Assembly (NCBI GenBank): GCA_020444475.1
Contig: JAHLKV010000002.1
Span: forward strand, 682,001-746,000
From: a bacterium
GTDB taxonomy: Bacteria; Zixibacteria; MSB-5A5; GN15; FEB-12
DNA: 64,000 nt
Reading direction: 5' to 3'
Positions 50,897 through 59,820 of this stretch are shown here, piece by piece. Under the pieces are notes generated by a model. It was not told where the DNA came from, did no database searches, and saw only the letters and a list, made by a program, of their open reading frames with translations. Made by a program: the position numbers and the translations under genes. Each line of letters begins with the position of its first letter. Position 1 is the first letter of the stretch.

Positions 50897-52396
50897 CTAT
50901 TCGTCAGCGCTGCCGGCGACATCCGGTTTCACCGGTTCGACAGCCTCATCTTCTTCGGGTTCCGGTTCGACGATCATCGACGGATCAAATTCGATCGCCT
51001 TGTAGAGCAAGTCGTGCAGACCGACTATCTCGCAGTCGATCCCCTGATCTTCGACCAGCTCGCGGAGCTGTTTCTTGCAGTTGGCGCACGGCGCCACGCA
51101 ATACTTGGCGCCGGTGGCGCGTATCTGATCCGCCTTGGCCAGCCCGCCGACCGTCGTGCGATACGGACGAATCTCGTCGATCGAGACCGTCCCGCCGCCG
51201 CCGCCGCAGCAGATGTTGTCTTCGCGGTTGGGCGTCATCTCGACATAGTCGGCACAGATCGCCTTCAGCAGTTCGCGGGGCTGTTCCAGAATCCACTTCT
51301 GGCGCGCTATATTGCACGGGTCGTGGTAGGTCACACGCTCGGCGATGGCGTTCGGACGGAGTTTCAGTTTGCCGGCCTTCCAGGCTCCGTAGGTGTATTC
51401 CATGATATTGATGACCGGGAAGGCGTCCTTGCCGCCACAGTGCGCAGGGAGGAAGTACTTGGCCGAACGCGAGGCGTGACCGCACTCACCGATCAACACC
51501 TTCTTGCCGTTGAGGCGTTTCGTTTCGACATCAATCTTGGTGACGACGCGTTCGAGAATGCGGTCGCTGTAGAAGAGACCGTAGTTGATGCCGTCGAAAT
51601 ACCCCGTGCCGGTGGTCCAGGAATCACCGGTAGCGGTGAACACGGCCGCGATTCCCATCAATGTCTCGGCTTCCATCAGGAAGTCGCTCACGGCCGGGAA
51701 GAAGACGTACTCGGCATTTTCGACATCGACCGGAAACTTGATATCGACGTGCAATTCTTCCTTCATGTCCTCTTCGAGAAACTCCAGCGTATCGACCAGC
51801 GCCGGGACGGGGACGGCCGACGTGTTCCCGGTCTTGCCTTCGAGCTGCTCACGGGTGGAAACCACCAGGGCGCGCGGCGCGATACCGATCTCGCTGAGGA
51901 TATAGCGACCGAGATGGGTAATAAGAGCGTGGTCTATCCCGACCGGACACTCCATGGTACAGCGGCGACAGGCCGTGCAGTTCCAGAACGACTCCGCCAT
52001 CTCCTGAAGCGCCTCGTCGGTCAGGTGTCCGGTACCGAAGATTCTTCCGCGAATCGAACCGGCCATCGTGAAATGACGTCGGTAAACCGACAGCAGCAGT
52101 TCGGAGCGCTTGCAGGGGATGTCGTCAGGGTCGTTGGTGGCCAGATAGACCTGACACTGGGTCGCACAGCGCGAGCACTTGGCGCTCAGACGGATGAAAT
52201 GGTCGAGCGCGAAGCGATAGTTGGAGTGGCGAAGGATCGCGGCGAACGCTTCGAGAAAGCGCCGCGGACGGTCCTCGACCTCGAAATCCTCCACATGATA
52301 ACGAACGGTGAGGTTCTGGCGCTCCATCACCTCCGGCTTCTTGTTCGGTGCGAATGCCTTGGCCCGTTGTTCGTCATTGATGGGCGTTGTTTTCAT
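50897..52396 (-). CDS. HmcF/HdrD-like Fe-S protein
   Basis: 499 residues. The N-terminal region has two [4Fe-4S] motifs ('CSRCATQCQVYLA', 'CTACRRCTMECPVG'). The C-terminal part has one standard CCG domain ending 'ICCGGGGGT' and 'CANCKKQL'; the earlier CCG domain appears degenerate ('GECGHASRSAKYF', 'HCGG'). The family (HdrD, DsrK, HmcF) reduces disulfides or bridges quinol and thiol chemistry. TGGAG lies upstream of ATG 52396. It is the second gene of the operon. Confidence 0.92.
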   Translation of the reverse strand: MKTTPINDEQRAKAFAPNKKPEVMERQNLTVRYHVEDFEVEDRPRRFLEAFAAILRHSNYRFALDHFIRLSAKCSRCATQCQVYLATNDPDDIPCKRSELLLSVYRRHFTMAGSIRGRIFGTGHLTDEALQEMAESFWNCTACRRCTMECPVGIDHALITHLGRYILSEIGIAPRALVVSTREQLEGKTGNTSAVPVPALVDTLEFLEEDMKEELHVDIKFPVDVENAEYVFFPAVSDFLMEAETLMGIAAVFTATGDSWTTGTGYFDGINYGLFYSDRILERVVTKIDVETKRLNGKKVLIGECGHASRSAKYFLPAHCGGKDAFPVINIMEYTYGAWKAGKLKLRPNAIAERVTYHDPCNIARQKWILEQPRELLKAICADYVEMTPNREDNICCGGGGGTVSIDEIRPYRTTVGGLAKADQIRATGAKYCVAPCANCKKQLRELVEDQGIDCEIVGLHDLLYKAIEFDPSMIVEPEPEEDEAVEPVKPDVAGSADE

Positions 52397-52433
52397 CGTT
52401 TCTCCATCGTCTCTATCTACATGCGTTCATTTG

Positions 52434-53186
52434 TCACAGGGTGCCGGCCGAGGCCGCTTCGTGGCCGGCCACTTTCGTCTGCAAAATCGGGATAGCGTTG
52501 CTGACCGGATGGTCGCAGCTCGCGAAACGGGCGTCCGGATCGATCAACTCGATCCCGTACTGGTCGCACAGCATCCGAACCTGCGTCGACGACGACCCGA
52601 CATAGACGCGGGCGTTGAAGTCGCGCGAGGCCGATTGGTGAAACTGCTGAATCTCCTGATCCGGACGGTAGGTGTGCGCCCCGCAGCAGATCGCCACCCG
52701 GATCGACTTGCCGCAGACCGGACAGGCGATCTCGGCGACCAGGTCGATCGGGAACGACGCCACTTCGGTGCCGGGCGTCACTCGATAGCCATGAGCCGTG
52801 AACAGCTCCCGGGTCCAGCAGACCAGATCCTCAAGCGGGATACGCCCGTCGAACAGTACCTCTTCGGGCTCGTTTGATTTCGGTCGAAGGTGACCGTCAA
52901 TGAAATTGATCAGGGCTTCGTGCGCGTCGCCGGTGACGTTGTCGATTACGGTTACGCCGGCGGCCGTAAGCAGGTCCCGGTAGAAACCTTTGATGCCGCC
53001 ACAAATGACCACATCGACCTTCTTGTCGCGGATCAGCTTCACTCGTCCGAACCCCTCGCAGCCGTCGCACTCTATAGTCCGTTCTTCGATTGTGGCGCTG
53101 TTTTCCAGCCGCGTAATTGAGAAGACCCGGGCCACTTCGAAACAAGGGGCTACTGTTTCACCGAACTTTGGGATTGCAACATTCAT
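52434..53186 (-). CDS. NifX/NifB-C-like dinitrogenase cofactor-binding domain protein
   Basis: 250 residues from ATG 53186, with AGAAGGA 6 bases upstream. The first 100 residues ('MNVAIPKFGETVAPCFEVARVF' core; words 'VAPCFEVA' and 'VVICGGIKGFYRDLL') are the dinitrogenase Fe-Mo cofactor-binding fold. The C-terminal part has a 'CPVCGK...CCGAHTYRPDQE' motif of metal-binding type. There are no nitrogenase genes here; such proteins also accompany Hdr/Hmc-type complexes. Probably the first gene of the operon. Three palindromes at 53298-53350 lie in its promoter. Confidence 0.85.
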   Translation of the reverse strand: MNVAIPKFGETVAPCFEVARVFSITRLENSATIEERTIECDGCEGFGRVKLIRDKKVDVVICGGIKGFYRDLLTAAGVTVIDNVTGDAHEALINFIDGHLRPKSNEPEEVLFDGRIPLEDLVCWTRELFTAHGYRVTPGTEVASFPIDLVAEIACPVCGKSIRVAICCGAHTYRPDQEIQQFHQSASRDFNARVYVGSSSTQVRMLCDQYGIELIDPDARFASCDHPVSNAIPILQTKVAGHEAASAGTL

Positions 53187-53297
53187 ATCCTTCTCCGGAA
53201 AGACAGATGGCAAAGCTTGTGCCAAAAATCACAAGCATTCATAAGGTGCTGTTAAGGAACAACATAAGTAGTAGCAGGAAAGGCGGTTGTGTTGCGG

Positions 53298-53350
53298 ATG
53301 TTGCAACATGGATCGTTGCAATGCAACAATCCATTATGTTGCATGCAACA
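53298..53350. promoter_or_regulatory. Three clustered TTGCA palindromes upstream of the Hmc-like operon
   Basis: ATGTTGCAACAT (53298-53309), GTTGCA-A-TGCAAC (53315-53327) and TGTTGCATGCAACA (53337-53350) are all perfect inverted repeats of GTTGCA. They lie about 110-165 bases upstream of the NifX-like start, ahead of the operon, and look like a multi-site operator. The regulator is not known. Confidence 0.6.
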
Positions 53351-53384
53351 GTCGGGGATACAGGCCGGTTGTCCCCCTTCGACA

Positions 53385-53447
53385 GGCTCAGGGTGACATA
53401 GGGGTGGCTCAGGGTGACATTGGGGTGGCTCAGGGTGACATAGGGAG
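53385..53447. repeat. 21-bp tandem repeat, three copies, derived from a dispersed element
   Basis: 'GGCTCAGGGTGACAT' starts at 53385, 53406 and 53427, an exact 21-base period. The first copy is the end of the dispersed word CTTCGACAGGCTCAGGGTG, also seen at 45421. Confidence 0.8.
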
Positions 53448-53515
53448 ACTCACGAGGATGTGGGTTATTGCTTCGGGTGATGTCGGTTGAGACTCAAGGC
53501 GGCGAAGCCCGGAGA

Positions 53516-54283
53516 TCACGGCCGCTGCGCTACGATGAACAGGCGGCGGAAAGCGAACAGCGTCGTGCCGTCGGCTCTCATCGGGTACGCCGTCCGAAGT
53601 CTGGCGGCATAGGCGGTCAGGAAGCCGTCCCGCAGGTCGCCCCGCAGCCGTTCGATATAAGGAACCAGCGCCGTCCCCTTCACCCAGCCCAGTACAGGAT
53701 CGCTCCCGTTCATGACCTGCACGTACTCCGTATACCAGATGTCGAGAGTCTTGAAGTGGTCTGCGAGATAGTGGTAGTAGGTGGAAGCATCGTGGACAGG
53801 GTTGGCAGGCCGGAGGTCGGCAACGTCGTCGGCCCATGGGCCATCGGCCGCGACTTCCTTCAGCAGGAGGTGTGACGGCGCATCGAAATTGGCCGGCATT
53901 TGAATCGCGAGAACGCCACGATCGGCCAACGATTCGGCCAGACGAGTGAAAACAGTCCGGTGGTCTTCGATCCAATGGTAGGCGGCATTGGAGTAGATCA
54001 GCTGGGGAGTATCGGACGGAACGAATGAGCCGAGATCGGCTTTCTTCCAATCCACATCGAGGCCGCTTTGACGCGCTCTGGTGAGCATCTCGTCACTGTT
54101 GTCGATGCCGGTAATCCGGGATTTCGGCCAGCGGGATCGAAGCAGCGCGGTAGAATTACCGGTGCCGCATCCCATGTCGTAGATTCGCTCGGCGATGTCC
54201 AACGGAATACGAGCCAGCAATTCGCCGGCCGGTCGCTCGCGGAGGGAGGCATGGGCGAGGTAGGTGGTCGGATCCCAGGTCAA
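53516..54283 (-). CDS. tam: Trans-aconitate 2-methyltransferase
   Basis: 255 residues. The N-terminus 'MTWDPTTYLAHASLRERPAGELLARIP' type (words 'TWDPTTYLAHASLRERPA'), SAM motif 'YDMGCGTGNSTALL', and 'ITGIDNSDEML' match Tam closely, as do 'YSNAAYHWIEDH' and the C-terminal 'RRLFIVAQRP'. The enzyme methylates trans-aconitate with SAM and so detoxifies this TCA by-product. The gene is single, next to the sigma-54 activator. Confidence 0.93.
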   Translation of the reverse strand: MTWDPTTYLAHASLRERPAGELLARIPLDIAERIYDMGCGTGNSTALLRSRWPKSRITGIDNSDEMLTRARQSGLDVDWKKADLGSFVPSDTPQLIYSNAAYHWIEDHRTVFTRLAESLADRGVLAIQMPANFDAPSHLLLKEVAADGPWADDVADLRPANPVHDASTYYHYLADHFKTLDIWYTEYVQVMNGSDPVLGWVKGTALVPYIERLRGDLRDGFLTAYAARLRTAYPMRADGTTLFAFRRLFIVAQRP

Positions 54284-54312
54284 CTGTCATACCTTTTGCA
54301 CCGGATGGTGCG

Positions 54313-55680
54313 CTACACGGTAAACGGCAGACGGTCGGGGTCGATCCCGTACCGCTTCATTTTGCGCCACAGAGTGGTGCGATCGATCCCCAGACGCTGG
54401 GCGGCCTGCGAACGATTGCCGTTCGTGGCGGCCAGCGCCTCTCGTATGCGGGCCCGCTCGTCGACCGCATCAGCCAGAGGATCATCGGCCTCCGGGGTCG
54501 CACTCGATGGTGTCGGTGTCTGCTCCTGCAGTTCACCCGGGAGGTGCTCTCTTTGGATGATGCTACCGCGGCAGACCACGAAGCAGTACTCGATAATGTT
54601 CTCGAGCTCGCGGATATTGCCCGGAAAATCGTAGCGCAAGAGGATACTCATGACTTCGGGACTGACGCTGACGATGTTCTTGCCGCGCCGGGCGTTGTTT
54701 TTTTTGATGAAGTGATCGACCAGGTACGGCACATCCTCGCGGCGGTTCACCAGCGGCGGCAGGTCGAACCGCACGACCGCGAGGCGGAAATAAAGGTCAT
54801 CACGGAACTTCCCGGATGCGACCAGCGAGCGAAGGTCGCGGTTGGTGGCGGCGACCACGCGGATGTCGGCCCGGATCGGCTCGGTCGAGCCGAGCGGCTC
54901 GTACTCGCGCTGTTGCAGCAGGCGAAGCAGTTTCACCTGGGTCGACATGGGTAGTTCACCGATCTCATCGAAAAAGACCGTGCCCCCTTCGGCGGCCGTT
55001 AACTTGCCGTTTTTGTCTCGCTTGGCATCGGTAAACGCGCCCTTGGTGTATCCAAACAGCTCCGACTCAAACAATTGCGGGGGAAGCGTCCCGCAGTTGA
55101 TCACGACGTAGTTCTCCTCTTTGCGCCCACTCAGATTGTGAATAGCGCGGGCGAAAAGCTCCTTGCCCGAGCCCGACGGTCCCTGGATGAGGACGGTCGA
55201 GTCACTCTCGGCGACATCCGGCAGAATCGCAAACAACTTGTGGATCAGCGGGCTCTTGGAAATGATATCTTCGAACGTGTAGTGCCGGGAAAGCTCTTTG
55301 CGAAGATGCTCGATTGTCGAGAGATCACGGAAGGTCTCAACCGCGCCCAGCACGTTGCCGTCGTCATCGCGGAGGACGGCGGTGGAGATGCTGATCGGGA
55401 TCCGCTCACCCGTTGAGTTGGTGATATTCACCGGCTGGTCGATCGCCTCACGGCCGGTGCGAAGCGTCTTTTCCAGCAGGCAGCCCTCCTCGCAGCAGTC
55501 GGCATGAAAGACGTCGTAGCACTGCTTGCCCAGTGCCTGCGAAGCCGGCACGCCGGTAATTCGCTCGGCTGCGGGATTGAAGCTGGTGATCTTGCGGTCG
55601 GAGTCGACCGTAAAAACACCATCGGCGATGGAGCTGAGAATCACCTTGAAGAAGCGGTCATTATCGGGCGGAGCGGACAT
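54313..55680 (-). CDS. Sigma-54-dependent activator, PAS-AAA-Fis, with PAS Cys cluster
   Basis: 455 residues from ATG 55680. A PAS domain (about 8-120) holds C54, C62, C63 and C67 ('QCYDVFHADCCEEGC'). The AAA+ domain has Walker A 'GPSGSGKE' (167-174) and 'GYTKGAFTDA' (214-219), a GAFTDA in place of GAFTGA, so sigma-54 contact is probably kept. The Fis HTH 'NRSQAAQRLGIDRTTLWRKM' is at the end. There is no receiver domain. The PAS Cys motif resembles that of the kinase at 46074; it may sense redox state and control the Hmc-like operon or OsmC. Confidence 0.93.
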   Translation of the reverse strand: MSAPPDNDRFFKVILSSIADGVFTVDSDRKITSFNPAAERITGVPASQALGKQCYDVFHADCCEEGCLLEKTLRTGREAIDQPVNITNSTGERIPISISTAVLRDDDGNVLGAVETFRDLSTIEHLRKELSRHYTFEDIISKSPLIHKLFAILPDVAESDSTVLIQGPSGSGKELFARAIHNLSGRKEENYVVINCGTLPPQLFESELFGYTKGAFTDAKRDKNGKLTAAEGGTVFFDEIGELPMSTQVKLLRLLQQREYEPLGSTEPIRADIRVVAATNRDLRSLVASGKFRDDLYFRLAVVRFDLPPLVNRREDVPYLVDHFIKKNNARRGKNIVSVSPEVMSILLRYDFPGNIRELENIIEYCFVVCRGSIIQREHLPGELQEQTPTPSSATPEADDPLADAVDERARIREALAATNGNRSQAAQRLGIDRTTLWRKMKRYGIDPDRLPFTV

Positions 55681-55794
55681 CAATATCCTCACGTGTTCGG
55701 CCGGTCAGCGTACACTACCCAATATATCTGTTCGGGTCCTGTTTCTCAAGGGAAAGGGACAGAATCAATTGACAGGCAAATAGTGCGTGGACAG

Positions 55795-55837
55795 AAAAAA
55801 CCCGCCCGCGAATCGGAGGTGCCGATTCGGGGCGGGC
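55795..55837 (-). terminator. Rho-independent terminator of the OsmC gene
   Basis: On the minus strand, GCCCGCCC and GAATCGG pair with CCGATTC and GGGCGGG around a short loop, followed by TTTTTTC. Confidence 0.85.
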
Positions 55838-55864
55838 TGACGGTGTCCGTGCGAGCGAACTCGC

Positions 55865-56446
55865 CTATTCGTTGCTGAGGCGAACGGCGACCGGGGTGCC
55901 GTTGGAGACGACGTCGAAGACCGGTGAATGGGCTTTGGCGATGTCGACCAGTTCCTGCAGTTTCTCGCGGGGCGCGTCGGACTTGATGAAAAACGTCACG
56001 CGGATGTTGTCGTATCCGTTCCGGACGTCGTCGCTCAGCCCCAGCAGCCCGCGGATGTCGATATCTCCTTCGTAGTGCGACATGATTTCGTCGATCTTGA
56101 CACCCATCGCCGATGCATAGCAGACAAGCGTCGTGGTCAGGCAGCCGGCGAGGCCGTGGAGAATGAACTCGACCGGGTTGGGACCGCGATTGTCGCCGAA
56201 CAGGACCGGCGGCTCATCGTTGTCCATCGTGAACGCCTCGCGGCGCGAGTCGTCCTCGACACAGTAGCCGTAGAAGCCCTTTATGGAGGACCGGTTGTGT
56301 CCTCCCGTCAACCAGGTGTTGTCCGAACGGAACGTGAATTTGGCCAGCATCGGCTTCTCTTTGATCTCGTTCATGGTTGCCACAACGTGGTCGACATTGA
56401 CGCCGTTGAGCATCGTCGGATTCTTGGTGGTGGTGTTCGTGTTCAT
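55865..56446 (-). CDS. OsmC family protein
   Basis: 193 residues from ATG 56446. OsmC fold with 'NPVEFILHGLAGCLTTTLVCYASAMGV', in which the Cys of 'AGC' and the downstream 'VCYASA' Cys serve as the peroxidatic and resolving pair, and 'DNIRVTFFIKSDA...LVDIAKAHSPVFDVV'. It would reduce organic hydroperoxides with thiols. Its promoter region contains a 13-base inverted repeat at 56603-56641. It has its own terminator. Confidence 0.9.
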   Translation of the reverse strand: MNTNTTTKNPTMLNGVNVDHVVATMNEIKEKPMLAKFTFRSDNTWLTGGHNRSSIKGFYGYCVEDDSRREAFTMDNDEPPVLFGDNRGPNPVEFILHGLAGCLTTTLVCYASAMGVKIDEIMSHYEGDIDIRGLLGLSDDVRNGYDNIRVTFFIKSDAPREKLQELVDIAKAHSPVFDVVSNGTPVAVRLSNE

Positions 56447-56602
56447 CTCTGATCTCCTTCTTGTGTGTGTGAAACGTTGACTGATTACGTCCACGCTTGA
56501 AGCAGACACTGTGCCAACAGTGGAGATGAAAACGCAAGTGGTTGTGGTATCGATGTTTTACAGGGGATGCCCGGTCGGAGACCGCTTGCGAAATCTCACA
56601 AG

Positions 56603-56641
56603 TCACGAAACTTCGTAAGTCGGGTTGGCGAAGTTTCGTGA
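56603..56641. repeat. 13-base perfect inverted repeat between OsmC and sigma-54 activator
   Basis: TCACGAAACTTCG and CGAAGTTTCGTGA flank 13 bases. It lies just after the stop of the sigma-54 activator gene and 157 bases upstream of OsmC; no T-run, so an operator or stabilising hairpin is possible. Confidence 0.55.
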
Positions 56642-56659
56642 ATCGACCGGAGGACGGCG

Positions 56660-58597
56660 TCAGGTACGGCGTCGAATACCCAGAGCCTTAATCCGTGAGC
56701 TCAGGGTGGAGGGCTTCATCCCCAGCTTCGCCGCCGCGCCACCGGCCCCGGAAACTTTCCAGTTCGAGCGTTCGAGAGCTCGTTCGATGTTGTCTCGTTC
56801 CAGCTTCTGGATTTCATCGACCGTCCGGATAATATCCTCATCACCGTTCGATTCAGGCACTGATCGAGTAATTGTCGGCTCCGGGCCGGTGGGGAGGGCG
56901 CGATGCAGATTGAGCAATCCGTTTCTTGAGGTGATGATCGCGCGCTCGATGACGTTCTGCAGTTCTCGAACGTTGCCGGGCCAGTCGTATTCGCACAGCC
57001 TTCGCATACACTCCGGCGTGAGGCCGCTGATCTGTTTGCCGGCGCGGAGGGCGTAGGTTCTAATGAATGACTCAGCCAGCAGGATGACATCGCGGCCTCG
57101 CTCTCGAAGCGGTGGGACTTGGATGGGGAAGACATTCAGCCGGTAGTACAGGTCTTCGCGGAAGGCGCCCTCGCGCACCCGCTTTTCCAGATCGCGATTG
57201 GTGGCGGCGATAACCCGCACGTCGACCCGTACCGTCTTCGAACTACCAACCGGTTCGAACTCTCCCTCCTGCAGGACTCGAAGCAGTTTGCTCTGCAAAT
57301 CAATCGGCAATTCACCGACTTCGTCCAGGAAGATAGTACCGCCATCGGCGAGCGCAAACCGTCCGTCGCGCTTCTGAGTGGCGCCAGTGAAGGCGCCCTG
57401 CTCGTGACCGAAGAATTCGCTTTCCATCAGTGTTGCCGGGATCGCAGCGCAGTTGACACGGATGAGTGGTTTGTCCTTGCGCTTGCCGGCGGCGTGGATG
57501 CTCCGAGCCACCACTTCTTTGCCCGTACCGGTCTCGCCGAGAAGCAGCACGGTCGCCGGCGTTGACGCCACTTGGTTCAACTCGTCGAGCAGCCGAAGCA
57601 TAGGTTGGCTCTCGCCGATTATCTCGTCAAACCCGTTCAGGGCGCGAATCTCCTCGCGCAGATACTCGGTTTGAACGGTCAAAGATTCGATCTTGCGTTC
57701 GGCCTCGATCCGATCGTTGACATTGCGAACGATCAGCGTGTAACATCGCTTCCCCTGCGCGTCGAACCGGGACAGTGATGCTTCGGCGGGGATTGTACCG
57801 CCATCGGGGCGCCGAATACGAAATCCGCCCGGAATCCACAGGTACCGTTCCCCATCCGGGCGACCATCCAGCTCGGCGCACAGGTCGGCAAGAGGGCCGC
57901 CGCCATCGGCCTCGAGGAAGTCGACCATGCCTGCTCCGAGCAGTTCGGCCGAGTGACGGCCAAGCAGTTTCTCAGCTGCCGGATTGACACCGGCGATTCG
58001 CAACGTTTCATCCAGTTCAACGATCGCGTCCAGGGCGCTGTCAATCAGCCGCCCGAGCTTGTCCTCCCGCTCGCGTACCTGAGCTTCGGCCCGGAGACGC
58101 TGCAACTCGGCTGCGGCCCGCGCCGCGAAGATCTGAAACAACGCGAGACTGCGCGGCTCCTCGGGCATTGGCCTGGAGTCCATGACCGCCAGGTGCCCCA
58201 GGATGCGACCATCGAGATCCTTCAACGGAACACCCATATAGCTGAAAGCACCAAACCTGGCCAGATCAGGATCCTCGGGGAACAGCTGTACGATATTCTC
58301 AGGATAGTGCACCAGCCGAGCGTCGACTATCGCGCGTTCGCAGGGGGTGCCGAGGATGTCGTACTCATACTCCTCGACAAAGCCGTCGGACATCCAGAAA
58401 GCGAGCGCGCGGAGACGATTCGAGGACTTGTCGAATTCCGTTACCCAGGCAGCGTCGGTGTCCACGGCTTTGGCCAGGTTTTCCACCAGCGCCCGAAAGA
58501 ACTCGGTACCGGTGGTTGAAGCGGTTCCTTCGAGGATGCGCCGGAGCGCCGTTTCATCGTCGGGCACGGCAGGTCGCCGTGCGGGGTCTTTGGACAT
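56660..58597 (-). CDS. Sigma-54-dependent activator, GAF-PAS-AAA-Fis
   Basis: 645 residues. A GAF domain (about 25-170), a PAS domain (about 180-300), the AAA+ module with Walker A 'GETGTGKE' (354-361) and intact 'GAFTGA' (401-406), and an HTH ending 'GAAAKLGMKPSTLSSRIKALGI'. The layout is that of FhlA/NorR-like activators. No receiver is present, so the GAF domain is the likely signal input. The divergent gene is at 59148; targets are unknown. It is separated from OsmC by a palindrome. Confidence 0.95.
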   Translation of the reverse strand: MSKDPARRPAVPDDETALRRILEGTASTTGTEFFRALVENLAKAVDTDAAWVTEFDKSSNRLRALAFWMSDGFVEEYEYDILGTPCERAIVDARLVHYPENIVQLFPEDPDLARFGAFSYMGVPLKDLDGRILGHLAVMDSRPMPEEPRSLALFQIFAARAAAELQRLRAEAQVREREDKLGRLIDSALDAIVELDETLRIAGVNPAAEKLLGRHSAELLGAGMVDFLEADGGGPLADLCAELDGRPDGERYLWIPGGFRIRRPDGGTIPAEASLSRFDAQGKRCYTLIVRNVNDRIEAERKIESLTVQTEYLREEIRALNGFDEIIGESQPMLRLLDELNQVASTPATVLLLGETGTGKEVVARSIHAAGKRKDKPLIRVNCAAIPATLMESEFFGHEQGAFTGATQKRDGRFALADGGTIFLDEVGELPIDLQSKLLRVLQEGEFEPVGSSKTVRVDVRVIAATNRDLEKRVREGAFREDLYYRLNVFPIQVPPLRERGRDVILLAESFIRTYALRAGKQISGLTPECMRRLCEYDWPGNVRELQNVIERAIITSRNGLLNLHRALPTGPEPTITRSVPESNGDEDIIRTVDEIQKLERDNIERALERSNWKVSGAGGAAAKLGMKPSTLSSRIKALGIRRRT

Positions 58598-59147
58598 GTA
58601 ATGGGTGTTCCGTGTTACTCAGATTCTCGTGGTTGGTCGGGATCTTCATTTCGACTGTGCCTGCGGCAAGATAGTGAATCTATTGTAGGTCCGCAATATC
58701 CATTATAATAAGGTCGGCGACCGGCCCGGCTGTCCCTCGCTATCACCAGCCGACGGACAAACGAATGTGAGACTGGAGGTTAAGCGAATTCGGGGATCGT
58801 AAACGCCCCCCGGCGCCATCAGCACCACGAAACCCGAAGTGCTTGCAGGCGACCCGGTCGGATAGAAACAATGAAACTTCTTGACAAAAAAAGTGTTTGT
58901 GCGTGTATTGCGCCGCTCATCGCAACCTGCCGCTGTCCCGCCCGAAGCGGTGGCGAGTAGTCGACGATGTGGTGGATGGTTTGCCTCTCGGGAGGCAGTT
59001 GGACCGAAGAAGAAAACAACGATAAAAAACGATTACAGACCGACAACGGTCATTGATACGGATGTGCCTCGGGTCGCCGGCCCGAAGTATGTCCTTTTTT
59101 TGTAACCCCCATGTTCATGTAGAACAGCCGGCGAGAGGAATAAGAGT
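58598..59147. other. Intergenic region with candidate promoter
   Basis: 550 bases, no supported gene. TTGACA at 58881-58886 with a 17-base spacer and TGTATT at 58904-58909 is a fair plus-strand promoter, some 240 bases before the lipoprotein gene. TATAAT at 58704-58709 may serve the minus-strand activator gene, but its -35 is poor. Confidence 0.35.
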
Positions 59148-59753
59148 ATGTTTCAGCGTGTGTCGTCAGTGCTGGTGGCACTCGCGCTGCTCGGAGTGGT
59201 TGGTTGTAGCAGCGCTCCGACAGAACAAATCGCGACCACCGAAAAAGCCATCGAGTCCGCCCGGTCGTCAGAAGCCGAGCAGTATGCCGCCACCTCCTTC
59301 CAGATGGCCCTGGATACCCTGAATGCCGCCAAGGTCGAGCAGCAGGCGCAGGATGGGAAGTTCTCCATGCTGCGCAGCTACGACAAGAGCCGCGACCTCT
59401 ACGCGGCAGCACAGCGGCTGGCCGAACAGGCGGCTGTTGATGCCGGTAACGAGAAAGAGCGGGTCCGCGATCAGGTGAATCTGCTCTTCGGTGATGCCGA
59501 GGCACTCCTGGCGAGTGTGGATACGGCCGTCAAGTCTGCGCCGGTGGGCAAAGGGACCCGGGCCGATATCGAACTGCTCAAGGCGGATTTCACCGCCGCA
59601 CAGACCTCGTATTCCGAGGCCCACGCCGACTTCGATGCGGGTAATTACCTGACCGCTCGCACGAAGATCAACGCCACCCTGGAGAAGTTGCACGGTATCA
59701 TGCAGCAGGTCGAGGAAGCCAAAGCCCGTAAGTCGGGAAAGGTGAAGACCTGA
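59148..59753 (+). CDS. DUF4398-like helical lipoprotein
   Basis: 201 residues. The lipoprotein signal (MFQRVSSVLVALALLGVVGC) is followed by a long alpha-helical body of about 180 residues rich in Ala, Gln and Glu, with 'APTEQIATTEKAIESARSSEAEQYAATSFQMALDTLNAAK' type sequence (words 'EAEQYAATSFQMALDTLN') that fits the DUF4398 helical repeat. These are envelope proteins of unknown role. It starts an operon with two L,D-transpeptidases, so a link with peptidoglycan is likely. Confidence 0.85.
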   Translation: MFQRVSSVLVALALLGVVGCSSAPTEQIATTEKAIESARSSEAEQYAATSFQMALDTLNAAKVEQQAQDGKFSMLRSYDKSRDLYAAAQRLAEQAAVDAGNEKERVRDQVNLLFGDAEALLASVDTAVKSAPVGKGTRADIELLKADFTAAQTSYSEAHADFDAGNYLTARTKINATLEKLHGIMQQVEEAKARKSGKVKT

Positions 59754-59820
59754 TCCGCACTCACTATGGCACCGAACTGCACGAAGGACCGTCCCCGGAC
59801 GGTCCTTCGGCGTATCGGCT

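Noticed and set aside
50858..52495. 545-codon plus-strand open frame opposite the HdrD-like gene
   Set aside because: The minus strand encodes the Fe-S motifs and CCG domain; the plus-strand frame has no family features.
52434..53186. Nitrogenase locus suggested by the NifX-like protein
   Set aside because: No nifHDK or other nif genes in the window; the protein sits with an Hmc/Hdr-like complex instead.
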